Assembly: GCA_963575745.1 (NCBI GenBank)
Contig: CAUYUJ010016487.1
Span: 1-64,000, forward strand
From: Prorocentrum cordatum
Lineage: Eukaryota; Sar; Dinophyceae; Prorocentrales; Prorocentraceae
Direction of reading: 5' to 3'
Length of the DNA: 64,000 bases
The position numbers and the translations under genes are program-made. The notes beneath the pieces were generated by a model. It saw nothing but the letters and a program-made list of their open reading frames with translations. It ran no database searches and had not been told where the DNA came from. Shown in pieces: positions 18,844-27,600 of the stretch (the first letter of the stretch is position 1; each line of letters opens with the position of its first letter).

Positions 18844-19254
18844 GAATTGTAGCCACCCTGGCTCATGCGGGCTCATAGTGAACGCGGACGGCCGCCGGTG
18901 ACTCTCCGTCAAAGGTACGGCCCCCGTCATGGCGCCCAAATGCGCAATGTCCGCTGCGCCACCGCCTTGCGAGCAGCTCAAGCAATCAATGCAAGAAGTG
19001 GGCGTTGATGTGAGCCTGGATGGTTTGCAAATCCGCCGATCCGGCGTGTGAGTTTCAAGGAGTCTCAGCTACAGCCTCGAGGCTGAGCTTCAGCCTCTGG
19101 GGGGGTCGCCGGGGTGGCTCTGCCGGGGAAGGGGGGGTGGGGGGGGGGGGGGGGGGTGCGAGTTTCCGGCGAACCCCGGGGCCGCTCCGGGGGAGTGGAA
19201 GATAGGGGGGGGGGGGGCGCCATGCTCCGCTTTTTCCGGCGCTTTGGAGGAGGG
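18844..19254. other. Spacer ending in G-rich tracts
   Basis: No exon recognised. From 19098 on there are several poly-G tracts of 9-18 bases. Confidence 0.4.
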
Positions 19255-19815
19255 GGGGGGCCCAAGAGACCCCCAAGGGGTTCCAAGAGGGCCCCGAGTC
19301 GCCGAAAAATCGCTCCAAGACGCCCGAGATGGCCTCCAGACGGCCCAAGGTGTCTCCAAGACGCCCCAAGAAGCTTCCAAGAGGCCTCCCAAGAGGGCCC
19401 CAAGAGGCCAGAATCGTTGATTTTCATTGGTTTTCTCAGGGTTTTTAGCGTTCTTGCCTTTTCGGGCGTCCGACGCTCGAAGACGGCCCAAGAGGCCCCC
19501 AAGTCCGTCCCAAGACGGCCCACGATGCTTCCAACACGGCCCAAGAGAGCCCCAAGACGGCCCAAGAGGGCCCCAAGACGGCCCAAGAGGGCCTCTGGAC
19601 AGCCCAAGAAGGCCCCAAGAGAGCCCCAAGAGGGGCCCAAGAGGGGGACCACGAACCGAAAGAACCGAGCTTTCCGCCCCAAGAGGCCCCCAGGAGGCCC
19701 CAAGAGACCCCCAAGGGGCCCCAAGAAGCCCACAAGAGGCCCAAAAGAGGTTCCAAGAGGCCCCAAAACAGCTCCCCAGAGGCCTCCAGACTGCCTCCGG
19801 CAGGCCCCCGGTTTC
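19255..19815 (-). repeat. LGP repeat, single minus copy
   Basis: The reverse complement carries both non-periodic blocks found at the window start: the GCGGAA-GCTCGGTTC...CGTGGTCCCCCTC block (at 19630-19680) and a CGTCGGA.GCCCGAAAAGGCAA block (at 19450-19490). Short-period GGCCCCAAGA tracts surround them. It is one of the most complete copies outside the 1-1640 array. Confidence 0.8.
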
Positions 19816-19989
19816 TTCCGCGGCACCGCCCAGGGCGCCACCGGCAGGATGTCCTCCGTCTCATCGTTTTCCTTCAAGTTATCGCCTCTTCCTCATTCTC
19901 CTCCTCCTCCTCTGCGACCTCACTCCTATCCCTCAACGATCGCGTCACCGAGTGCCTCTTCTTTGAAACATCCTCGCTCTTCAAACGCA

Positions 19990-20245
19990 CATCCATACAC
20001 ACATGCATACATACCTACATTTAAACACATTTGCATACATAGAAAAACAATCTTCCAGACATACATACTTACATTCACACACATACACACATATTATCAT
20101 ACACACATACAAACATACATACAAACTAAATACATACATACGCGCACAAGCATACATACATACATACGTACCTACACACAGGCACACATGATCAATGCAT
20201 GCATACATGCATGCACGCGTACATACACACACATATATCGTGAAA
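19990..20245. repeat. CATACATA microsatellite, degenerate
   Basis: ACATACATACATTTAAACAC-type repeats over about 250 bp. Confidence 0.85.
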
Positions 20246-20307
20246 CTCACCGCGTGCTCGAAACTTGAGAGAGACCGCGGGAAGTCGAGAGAAGCCGCGG
20301 AACGAGG

Positions 20308-20430
20308 CCTCTACTACTACTACCACTACTACCACAACCACTACTACTACTACTACTACCACTACTACTACTACTACTACTGCTACTACTACTACTACTA
20401 CTACTACTAATACTACTACTAGTACTACAG
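20308..20430. repeat. (CTA)n microsatellite
   Basis: CTACTACTACTACCACTACT run giving poly-Tyr, poly-Thr and poly-Val frames. Confidence 0.9.
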
Positions 20431-20523
20431 GTGCGTTTCCCAACTAGTATGTGTGTGTGGGTGATGCTGTGTGCGCATGTCTGCGGCGCAGGTTAAGTGG
20501 TGTGACTGTGTGTGTGCGTTTGA

Positions 20524-21460
20524 GTGTGCGCCCATAATTTCTGCGTCTGGAGAATAACCCCGAGCGACCCGGATCGGCGGCACTGGCCGAAGGCCACTAC
20601 AATATATGTTGTCCGGCATGGGAACGCACTGGTACACCGTGCATTTGATGCTTACCACCGACAGCTGGCAAACTGGTGGCCTGACACGCTCCTCACCAGG
20701 TACAATGAGTTGCCGCGAACAAGAGGCGCCGACGATGCCAGGAGGCAGTGCTTGACTGCGTACTTGCTGAACCCTTCGTCCGGCGGGTTCCCAGCTGATC
20801 AGCCGGGGGGCGGTGCGGAGGATGGCGATGGCTCGCCGTTGGCGAAAGTTCGGCGGGTCGGCGACGCCGGCAACGGAGGCGCTGCCACGCCCGCGCAGGA
20901 CACGCCTATCAAGTGCACGCCAATGCAGGCATTCACTCCTCGGCGGCCCCCAGCAGTTCTGCTTGCCACCTCTGTTCGCTCCACAGGCACACCTCGCATT
21001 CAGCTGTCCCCTGAGCCGGCCCAGACGGACCGCCGTTGGGCAGAAGTACCCTGGTCGCAAGGCTTGCGAGAATCAGTTCAGCTCGAGAATCTGTCGACGA
21101 AAGCGGGGAAGAAAGCAATGAAATGGTACAAGGCTTTCGCGGCCAAGCGAGCTTCTGATCTGGAGTACTTGCCGTCGAGGAGGGGCGGCGACGCCGATTT
21201 GTGGCAGGCGCTTTACAGGTACTCCACGAACGCTGGATCCTACAGAGCGGATATACCTACCCTTCGTCTTTTCGCATTGCAGCCTGACATGCTCGGCGTA
21301 GCTAGCGCCAAGTTCTACGGGGAGGTGAGCGACGTCGCCCCCTGGCATTGGACGTTTCGAGCTGCTGCTGATCATCATTGCATCGACTCTCTGCGAGACG
21401 TGGAAGGCCCGTCGCGCCCCTCGCGGCAGGCTGCCCTGACGCGAGCTCCGACAGCTGCAG
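20524..21460 (+). CDS. Uncharacterised ORF, possibly coding
   Basis: A long plus-strand frame with non-repetitive composition: TTIYVVRHGNALVHRAFDAY, HRQLANWWPDTLLTRYNELP, later GKKAMKWYKAFAAKRASDLE and YSTNAGSYRADIPTLRLFAL. There is no early ATG; the first in-frame ATG is deep inside, so if real it is an internal exon or starts through an upstream exon. Its frame differs from the GILT-like exon that follows. I do not recognise the family; a domesticated or decayed mobile-element protein is one possibility. The end coordinate marks the next exon's acceptor, not a proven terminus. Confidence 0.4.
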
Positions 21461-21986
21461 GATCACGGACGCATGCTCGCTGTCGCTGGCCCCGCTGTGC
21501 GCCCTGAAGGAGGCGCTCCCGACGCCCGCCCCAGCGGGCTCCGAGGCGCTGCGGAGGGGCGCTGGTTTCGTGGAGTGCGACCTAGGGCTCGCGGCGATGG
21601 CGCTGCTCGGCCGCGACGAGGATGCCGCCGAGACCTGCGGCAAGCAGGCCGGCGCCCCGTGGTCAGGCGAGGACGGGCTGCAGGCGTGCTTCGAGGGCCG
21701 CGAGGCGTTCGACATTATGCACAGCACGGACTACGCCGACAGCGTCGTCGCGGCCATGCACCGCCTCACCGACGCGAAGTTCACCGAGCCGCCGAGCATG
21801 CCGTGGGTATTTATCGACGGCCACCTGTTCACCTGCGAGGAGTCGGGCTCCTGTTCGTCGGCCCCCGGGTTCCAGAAGAGCGGCGAGCGGGGCCAGGGGT
21901 CTGGCACCCTGCTGGAGCTCGTGCGCGGCATGATCGGCGACGGCCGCGGCCAGGAGCAGCGCGCCAAGGTGAAGAAGCCTCCGAAG
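21461..21986 (+). CDS. GILT-like thiol reductase exon (C-terminal half)
   Basis: Bounded by an acceptor CAGCTGCAG|GATCA and a good donor CCGAAG|GTGAGG. The peptide includes LLGRDEDAAETCGKQAGAPW, GLQACFEGREAFDIMHSTDY, VVAAMHRLTDAKF and PPSMPWVFIDGHLFTC. A conserved Cys, a short helix, a second Cys and then MPWVFIDG resemble the C-terminal half of gamma-interferon-inducible lysosomal thiol reductases, where a V/MPW(I/V)xxxG stretch follows the conserved Cys. The CxxC active site would be in an upstream exon that I cannot see. The tail is Gly/Lys-rich. Other thioredoxin-fold proteins remain possible. Confidence 0.45.
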
Positions 21987-22008
21987 GTGAGGGGCGAGCG
22001 AGCAATGA

Positions 22009-22274
22009 CATAAGCATAAAAACTCGGAGGTCCGCGCGGATTTTTCGAGTCCAAGAATCAGCGAACGAAGAACGTTATAAAATAAACTTTTTCGCGGTCG
22101 GGGGCGCCTGGCTCTGGGCGGCTGGAAAGTTTATACCCCTGCGGTGCCACCGTGAGGGAATGAACTTTCCAGCCGCCCAGAGCCATGCGCCCCCGACAGC
22201 GAAAACGTTTATGTTATACCGTTCGTCGCCCGTGAAAAGAAATTCGCGCGGACCTCCGAGTTTTTATGCTTATG
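22009..22274. mobile_element. Near-perfect foldback element (266 bp)
   Basis: Outer arms CATAAGCATAAAAACTCGG AGGTCCGCGCGGA (left) and the matching inverted right arm, plus inner arms GTCGGGGGCGCCTGGCTCTG GGCGGCTGGAAAGTTTA, fold back almost completely around a loop of about 27 bp. Differences between arms are a few substitutions and small indels. It begins 22 nt after the donor of the GILT-like exon, so it lies inside that intron. No clear target-site duplication. Confidence 0.85.
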
Positions 22275-22456
22275 CCATTCTCCGTTCCCCGAGAGATTGA
22301 ACTGCGGCGTGCAGCGCGCAGCGGCCGCGTGCACGCCGGCGGGAGGGTGGCCGCCGACGGGGAGTGCAGGGCGGCCCCCCTCTGCCGAGCGGGGCCGTAG
22401 CTAGGTGGGGAACAGCTTTCTCAAGCGTAAGTATCGTTCGGGACGTCATTGAGGAG

Positions 22457-22522
22457 GAACAGGAGGAGGAGGAGGAGGAGGAGGAGGAGGAGGAGGAGGA
22501 GGAGGAGGAGGAGGAGGAGGAG
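22457..22522. repeat. (GAG)n microsatellite
   Basis: Almost pure GGA repeats interrupted once by ACAG near the start. Confidence 0.9.
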
Positions 22523-22699
22523 AGGGATCTGAACCCTCCAAGCGGCATCGTGCACCCTCTGCCGCGCCCTGCACGGACGACTTGGCGCATGCGTGCCCAG
22601 CTCGCGGCTGGCGCGCGCCTGGCTGCATTGCACGTGAGCTATGTGCATCCTCCCGCGCCTGTATGTCGCTCGCCTTCAACCCTTTTTCGGCGGAGCTGC

Positions 22700-23060
22700 A
22701 GGCGCTGCGTTTTCCAGAGTGCCGCCATGCCTGGCCTGTATCAAGTAAGCTGGAGTCAGCGCCCTGGCTCTCGGCGGGGGGGAGGGACAAGGAAGAGAGT
22801 GAGTGACGACGGTCGCGAAGCGAATTCGGTGGTTTACGAAGCCCGACGAGCCAACTCTGCTCGGCTGCGGACCCTAGGCCAGCGCCCTGCGATAATATTG
22901 CTGAGACATGTGGCTCGATTGGGTCTCGTGGCCTCCTGACACGGCTGCCCGAGACCTCTCAAACACTGGCTGGCGATATGCCGTCAGGCCTGGCTTTTAT
23001 CAAGTAAATTTGAGTCAGCACCCTGGCTCTCGGCTTTGGAGGCGGCAATTTGCCTCCTCC
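22700..23060 (+). repeat. Direct duplication with about 255-bp spacing
   Basis: GCCATGCCTGGCCTGTATCA AGTAAGCTGGAGTCAGCGCC CTGGCTCTCGGC near 22725 recurs near 22980 as GCCGTCAGGCCTGGCTTTTA TCAAGTAAATTTGAGTCAGC ACCCTGGCTCTCGGC. A third small pair (CCAGAGATTTTCCATCG) lies at 23272 and 23322. No gene is called in 22525-23815. Confidence 0.55.
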
Positions 23061-23814
23061 AAAGGCATATACTAAGCAGCGAAACTTTCAGGATCTGTGG
23101 CGCAGCGTCTGGAGCATATTGTGGAAAGCGTGGCTGCCAAGATAGTGCGGATTCCCGGAGCGCGGTTCGCTGCAGCATGCCACGCGCGCTGCTTTCCCAC
23201 ATGGATTCGGCATCGTGCCCGTCTAGGCACGTCTGCCTCTGATCGCCACAGAGCGTCGTCCGCATCCAAAAACCAGAGATTTTCCATCGAAGGTCTTTAG
23301 GGTTTATAGAGTGCGCTGTCGCCCAGAGATTTTCCATCGGAGGGCGCGAGACCAGAGAGCTGCCATCGCAGGAAAGGGGGCAGGAGCCGGGGCAGCAGCA
23401 GGAGTCCCTCCCTCCTTCCCTCCCTCCCCTCCTTCCCTTCCCTATGGGCCCTCCCAGGAGCAGTATAGAAGAAAATGGAGAAGAAAAATAGAGGAGAAGA
23501 AATGGTGGCGGAAGGCAGGGCGAGAAAGGTCGTTGTCGTCGGTCCGCAGGAGCTCTGGCCGGTCCTCCCGGCCCCCGCTCCCGCCCCCTGCCGCGCCCGC
23601 CCCATCCGGGGCCCGAGGGAGCACTGCGCCGCCGGAGGTCTGACCATGTCTGGCGGCGACGACGACGACGACGGCGACGCACTTCGAAGTTCGAGGAGGT
23701 TTTTCGCTTCTTTCGGTGTCTGGAGGCACGCTCAAAACCCCGGGGCCGTCGGGAATCACTGCCGTGCCATGCCTTTCGTCGGCGCCGTGCCGTGCCGTGC
23801 CGTGCGCGGCCGTG

Positions 23815-24340
23815 CAGGAGTTGCGAGGAGGAGGAGTTGAGAGGAGTGCGGAGGAGTTGTGAGGAGGAGGATTTGAGAGGAGTGCGGAGGTGTTCAGAGG
23901 AGCGCGGAGGAGTTGAGAGGAGTGCGGAAGAGTGCAAAAGGAGGAGTACAGAAGGATATGAAAGGATGAGTTGAGAGGAGCGCGGAGGAGTTGAGGGAAG
24001 TGCGGAGGAATTAAGAGGAGTGCGGAGGAGTTGACAGGATGGGGTGGGACGAGGAGGAGGAGGAGGACGACGAGGAGGAGGAGGAGGACGACGACGACCA
24101 CGAGTGCGGCGACGAATACAACGAGCACTACCAACACAACGAGTACGACGACGTCGAGTGCGACGACGACGAGTGCGACGACGAGTGCGACGAGCACGAC
24201 GACGAATGCGAAGACGAGTACGACGGCGAGGTACGACGACGAGTACGATGACGAGTAAGACGATAGAGCGGCAACGAGTACGACGACGAGTACGACGAGT
24301 ACGACAACGAGTACGACAAGTACGACGACGATTCGCGACG
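23815..24340. repeat. GAGGAGTTGAGAGGAGTGCGG minisatellite and GAC/GAG repeats
   Basis: The first half is built of GAGGAGTTGAGAGGAGTGCG units of about 21 bp. From about 24045 it becomes GAGGAGGAC and TACGACGACGAGTGCGACG repeats. Open acidic and basic frames are by-products. Confidence 0.85.
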
Positions 24341-24395
24341 AGGGTTTAGAACGCAGCATTGCGCATATATGATAATGACAAGCAAACACATAAGA

Positions 24396-24630
24396 TTAAA
24401 AATCAGTATGTGGGGTTCCTCGGTAGCGTAATTTTCTGCAGATGTACCAAGCCAAACCACCCAGATTGAGCTTCCCTGGTGCAGAGACGGGCCGCGTCTT
24501 CATTGATATTCGGGTTAGGGGTTCTGGTGTTCTCGATGAGAGGAGACGCAGCCGCTGGAAGGCATCACGAGGCTGGAAAGCCGACGGGGCCCGGCGAGAA
24601 CGCCAGAGAACCTTGAGCTTCGAGCCCATC
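24396..24630 (-). CDS. Last exon candidate of the 24.4-27.2 kb gene
   Basis: Begins after the acceptor CGGATCTCAG|GATGGG supplied by an R5 repeat and reads MGSKLKVLWRSRRAPSAFQP, RDAFQRLRLLSSRTPEPLTR and ISMKTRPVSAPGKLNLGG to a stop. Basic and non-repetitive. Whether it joins the exons upstream is inferred from strand and position only. Confidence 0.35.
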
Positions 24631-24800
24631 CTGAGATCCGATGCTGCGACATGAATGCAACATCGCGAAATATCACGACCGGCACCTGAGCCCTATAGGG
24701 GCCCAATCGTTCTGCAGCATCTTCCGAGCCGGATCGATGTGTGAAGGTGCCGGGGCCCAACATCGTGCGGAAAAAACGCCCAATCCGAAAGAATTGAAAC
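24631..24800 (-). mobile_element. R5 interspersed repeat (introner-like)
   Basis: On the minus strand it starts GATCCAGGCGTTTCAATTC and ends CGCAGCATCGGATCTCAG at an exon. The same termini and internal words (CATCGATCC, CGTGAT.TTTC.CGATGTTGCAT) recur at 25212-25356 (inverted), 26139-26297 and 34862-35012 (inverted). Confidence 0.6.
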
Positions 24801-25005
24801 GCCTGGATCGCAGGGCCTAGCATCTATTGTCGGCGGTGGACAAACCTTCCTTTAGTAAACCTCCCTTTTGGTGAAAACGGCCTGGGACCGAAACCGACGG
24901 ACCTGGACCCGCAAAAATGACAGCCGCGACGCCCTCTCGCGAACCGAAAAGGGCCAATTCCTTATTCGACGTGTCAGGGTAGGAGGTCTATCAATATTGT
25001 TGCCC

Positions 25006-25179
25006 CTGCGCCTCTAGGATGCCCCGAGCCCGCCCCTCCAGCTCCACGTGCACGGCACGCCCCAGGCGCACCGGCATGCCCTCCGCGCAGGGGATCACGG
25101 CACCGACGATGCACTTGCGGAGCCCGTCGCACGAAGGCATCACGCAGAGCCTCACGGGCCGCGCGAGCAGATGCATACC
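25006..25179 (-). CDS. Internal exon candidate, function unknown
   Basis: Acceptor GGATCTCAG|GGTATG, then GMHLLARPVRLCVMPSCDGL, RKCIVGAVIPCAEGMPVRLG and RAVHVELEGRARGILEAQ. Non-repetitive and open throughout. The downstream edge reads GCGCAG|GGGCAACAATATTGAT; a GC donor slightly upstream is possible. Likely part of the same minus-strand gene as the exons between 25.6 and 27.2 kb. Confidence 0.45.
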
Positions 25180-25211
25180 CTGAGATCCGGGGGTTGCATT
25201 ATTGTTCACAC

Positions 25212-25356
25212 ACAATGCGTTTTCGCTCGGTTTCGGCCGCCCGGACCATCACATATCAATCCTGCTCGAATATGCAAGGCCGCAGAAAGATGGGGTCTGG
25301 GGCTCTGGTTGTGAATTCTCACGATGTTGTATGTTTTTTCGTGACGTCGGATCTCA
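25212..25356 (+). mobile_element. R5 interspersed repeat, inverted copy
   Basis: CGCAGAAAGATGGGGTCTGG GGCTCTGGTTGTGAATTCTC, ACGATGTTG and CGTGACGTCGGATCTCA match the reverse complement of the copies at 24.6 and 26.1 kb. Confidence 0.6.
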
Positions 25357-25597
25357 AGGAATCAACGCCCCCGGGTTTAGATTCCCGGGTCGCGAGCCCG
25401 TGAATGCACATCCGCATGAATACGATCAGGGATATGGATAAGGCATCCTTAGTTCAGAAATCCAGGGTCTGGCAGCCGGTTGAAAGACAGTCGAGGCCTG
25501 GACATGGATATCACCGCCGCCCTCATAACATCAAGAATCCTTCAGGGTCTGATGACTCCTGGGCACATTCCTTAGTTAACGAACGCCCCCCACCCAC

Positions 25598-25757
25598 CGT
25601 GCGCTCCGCGCGGGGCATCCACGAACAAACGCCCCGTGTCCGTGGGGTCGTGGCGCAGGCGCCCAGACGGCCAGGCCGTGGACATGGACAGCTGCTTCCC
25701 GCCCGCGCAGAGCCCGAGGAGGGTGAAGCCCGTGAAGACGGAGCCATCCTTCCTGGC
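25598..25757 (-). CDS. Internal exon candidate, function unknown
   Basis: Acceptor CCCCTCCAG|GCCAGG and donor GCGCACG|GTGGGT. Reads ARKDGSVFTGFTLLGLCAGG, KQLSMSTAWPSGRLRHDPTD and TGRLFVDAPRGAHG. It joins the preceding exon in phase 0 (TFLT|ARKDG) across an intron made of a foldback element. No family recognised. Confidence 0.55.
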
Positions 25758-25796
25758 CTGGAGGGGCAGACAAACGGCACACGGCACACTCGAGGC

Positions 25797-25992
25797 CTCC
25801 CAGCTGGGGTCCGAGCAGACGGGGTCGGAGGATCGCGCCGCATCGCCGATGCATCGGCAGCGTCGGCGGTGCATCAGCGACGCCTGCGTGGAGAAAATCG
25901 GGCTCCATATCGAGCCGCATCGGCGATGCATCGGCGAAGCGGCGCGGTCCACCGGCCCCATCTGTTCGGACCCCATCTGGGAGGCCCAGACA
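25797..25992. mobile_element. Foldback element filling an intron
   Basis: GGCCTCCCAGCTGGGGTCCG AGCAGACGGGGTCGGAGGAT on the left pairs with the inverted right arm (GCGGTCCACCGGCCCCATCTG TTCGGACCCCATCTGGGAGGCC). The interior contains GCATCGCCGATGCATCGG repeats. The presumed intron is 25758-25995, so the element makes up nearly all of it. A half copy lies at 44330-44492. Confidence 0.7.
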
Positions 25993-25995
25993 TAC

Positions 25996-26138
25996 GGTCA
26001 GGAACGTCTGCTCAGCGTGCCACGGTGGCCCCAGCGGCACGCCGTGCCCTGGGAGCTGTAGTGGCGTGCCGCGCCGCTCCGTGGGGCGGGAGGCCTGAAC
26101 AGGGTCGGGGCGTCGATGCCTGGGGACTGGGACGTGCC
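25996..26138 (-). CDS. Internal exon candidate, function unknown
   Basis: Follows the R5 element (acceptor GTCGGATGTCAG|GGCAC or a nearby CCCCAG|GCATCG) and ends CTGACC|GTATGT. In the frame that joins the next exon it reads HRRPDPVQASRPTERRGTPL, QLPGHGVPLGPPWHAEQTFL. The first part could be intron if the second acceptor is used. Confidence 0.4.
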
Positions 26139-26297
26139 CTGACATCCGACGTTGCAAAAAAACAGCATCGAGAAAAATCACGACAGGAGCCCTAGACCCC
26201 ATGATTCTGCACCGACTTCCGATGTGGATCGATCTGTGAGGGCCCCAGGGCCCGAAGGGCAAAAACGCCTGGCGCAAAAAAAACGCAACGCCCGGAT
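26139..26297 (-). mobile_element. R5 repeat occupying an intron
   Basis: Starts at CCTCA|GATCCGGGCG (a GA-type donor) and ends GTCGGATGTCAG| on the minus strand, bridging two exon candidates. Its termini equal those of the copy at 24631-24800. Confidence 0.6.
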
Positions 26298-26366
26298 CTG
26301 AGGGTGGCGAGCTGGTCGCTCCGAAGCGTGGTGGGCCAGAACCTGCGACGCGCTGATCAAATGCTC
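26298..26366 (-). CDS. Short internal exon (69 nt)
   Basis: Reads EHLISASQVLAHHASERPAR followed by HPQ. Acceptor GGTGTCAG|GAGCAT. It continues in phase 0 from CPRAH at the end of the previous exon. Confidence 0.5.
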
Positions 26367-26520
26367 CTGACACCATGAATGGGCGGCGCGGGGGAGGGGG
26401 GAAGGCTTCTCAGACGGAACCTGCTTCTGGAGACAAGGCCCGCGCCTTCTAAGAAGCAGCCTCCTTCTAAGACGCATTTCCCCCCTCCCCCGCGCCCCCT
26501 CTGCGCGTAGCCCAGTAAAC
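26367..26520. mobile_element. R6 element acting as a 154-bp intron
   Basis: Donor GCTCAC|GTTTAC and acceptor GTGTCAG|GAG (minus strand) flank an element with terminal inverted repeats GCGCGGGGGAGGGGG and internal palindromes CTTCTAAGAAGC and TTCTCAGACGG. Both flanking exons are in phase 0 and open through the junction. Confidence 0.7.
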
Positions 26521-26595
26521 GTGAGCGCGCGGGCACGAGTTCTCGACATCGGCGCTGTTCGCCAGGAGGGCGGCGGCAGGGAGCGCCAGGGGTTT
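26521..26595 (-). CDS. Internal exon candidate
   Basis: Reads LALPAAALLANSADVENSCP RAH, ending in phase 0 at the R6 element. The upstream boundary is uncertain: a very short intron (CGGCCAG|GCCTGG...) or continuous coding from the previous block are both possible. Confidence 0.45.
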
Positions 26596-26624
26596 GGGGC
26601 CCCTTTTATGGGCGGGCCCCAGGC

Positions 26625-26880
26625 CTGGCCGAGATCGGCATGTTCCCTCGAAGCGCGGATCGCAGCAATTCATGTTGATTTGGGTCGATCGAAATTCCGA
26701 CCAACGTCCATATTGAGAAGGGACCGACCGTCCCGGTATTGCTTCGCCACTGCTTGGCCATAAGCTTTCGAAGGTCCGAGCAGATTTCTTGCATCGGCAC
26801 TGAACTTCCCTCTGTGCGCATATCCGAGAAATCCGCACGCAACTCCAGACGCCCCATCATGTGCACGTCGCTTTCGATGG
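26625..26880 (-). CDS. Internal exon candidate, strongest of the gene
   Basis: Reads ESDVHMMGRLELRADFSDMR, TEGSSVPMQEICSDLRKLMA, KQWRSNTGTVGPFSIWTLVG, ISIDPNQHELLRSALRGN and MPISAR. Balanced composition, no stops, codon-like third-position GC. One end lies at the terminus of an R6 element. The family is not recognised. Confidence 0.55.
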
Positions 26881-27091
26881 TTGGCGGTGCGCGCAAGGGG
26901 GAGGGGAGAGGCCTTCCAAGAAGGGCTGGGGTTTCTCGGAAGGCAGGTGTTTTTTCTCGGAAGAGCCCTGGAGGCCCTGGAGGCTTCTAAGAAGGCGCCT
27001 TGGAGGGCGGAAACGCCTGCCCTCGTACAGCCCCACTGCCTCGTTAGAAGGCCACCCGCCTCGCGCCGCCCCCTTCCTGCGCGCCGCCGGG
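26881..27091. mobile_element. R6 element between two exons
   Basis: Termini TTGGCGGTGCGCGCAAGGGG GAGGGG and, inverted, CCGGCGGCGCGCAGGAAGGG GGCGG. Interior has CCTTCCAAGAAGG, TTCTCGGAAGG and CTTCTAAGAAGGCGCC palindromes. It fills the space between the exons at 26625 and 27077; the donor would be GCGCAG|GAAGGG. Confidence 0.7.
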
Positions 27092-27168
27092 ATGGCCTGA
27101 GGCTGCACCACGACGGTCTCCGCGATTCCGGCGAGGTCGGGGTTGGCGCACTCCGCGCAGAAGCTCTC
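27077..27168 (-). CDS. Internal exon candidate
   Basis: Acceptor ACCCCTCAG|GAGAGC, peptide ESFCAECANPDLAGIAETVV VQPQAIPAAR, donor GCGCAG|GA. It is the most upstream exon of this minus-strand set that I can support; sequence to its right is repeat R7. Confidence 0.5.
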
Positions 27169-27189
27169 CTGAGGGGTCAGGGAGGGCCC

Positions 27190-27600
27190 GGCTCGGGGGG
27201 GGGACATCGACCTGGACTCGGCGATCGGATACATCGCCGACAGGTCAGCGATGGGCCCCCCATGCGGAATCCACACGGTCCTGGGCGGGGTGTCAGGACC
27301 CTGTCGGAAATCAGTGGGCGATCAAGGGTCGATGCTTCCCCCCCGGAACATGTTTCCGCCCCCGCTGTCTTCCGGGCCATCGTTCGGGCTTCTGGTGGTC
27401 GTCCAGGGTAATCCGGGCACCCCCAGAAGGCTTTCGACGACGCGCAGTCGCTGGGAGGCGCGTCGAGGCTGCGAAGCCAATGAGAGCAGAGTAAATGCCT
27501 GAAAACCTCGAGCCTCGAGCTCGAACCTGGAGCCCCGAAGCTCGGAATTTCGAACCTCAAATCTCGAGCCTAAGCCTCGAGACTCCAGCCTCGACGTTCG
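27190..27600 (+). repeat. R7 interspersed repeat
   Basis: GGCGATCGGATACATCGCCG ACAGGTCAGCGATGG, TCTGGTGGTCGTCCAGGGTA ATCCGGGCACCCCCAG and a CCTCGAGCCTCGAGCTCGAA tail match 11860-12370 in order. Confidence 0.5.
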
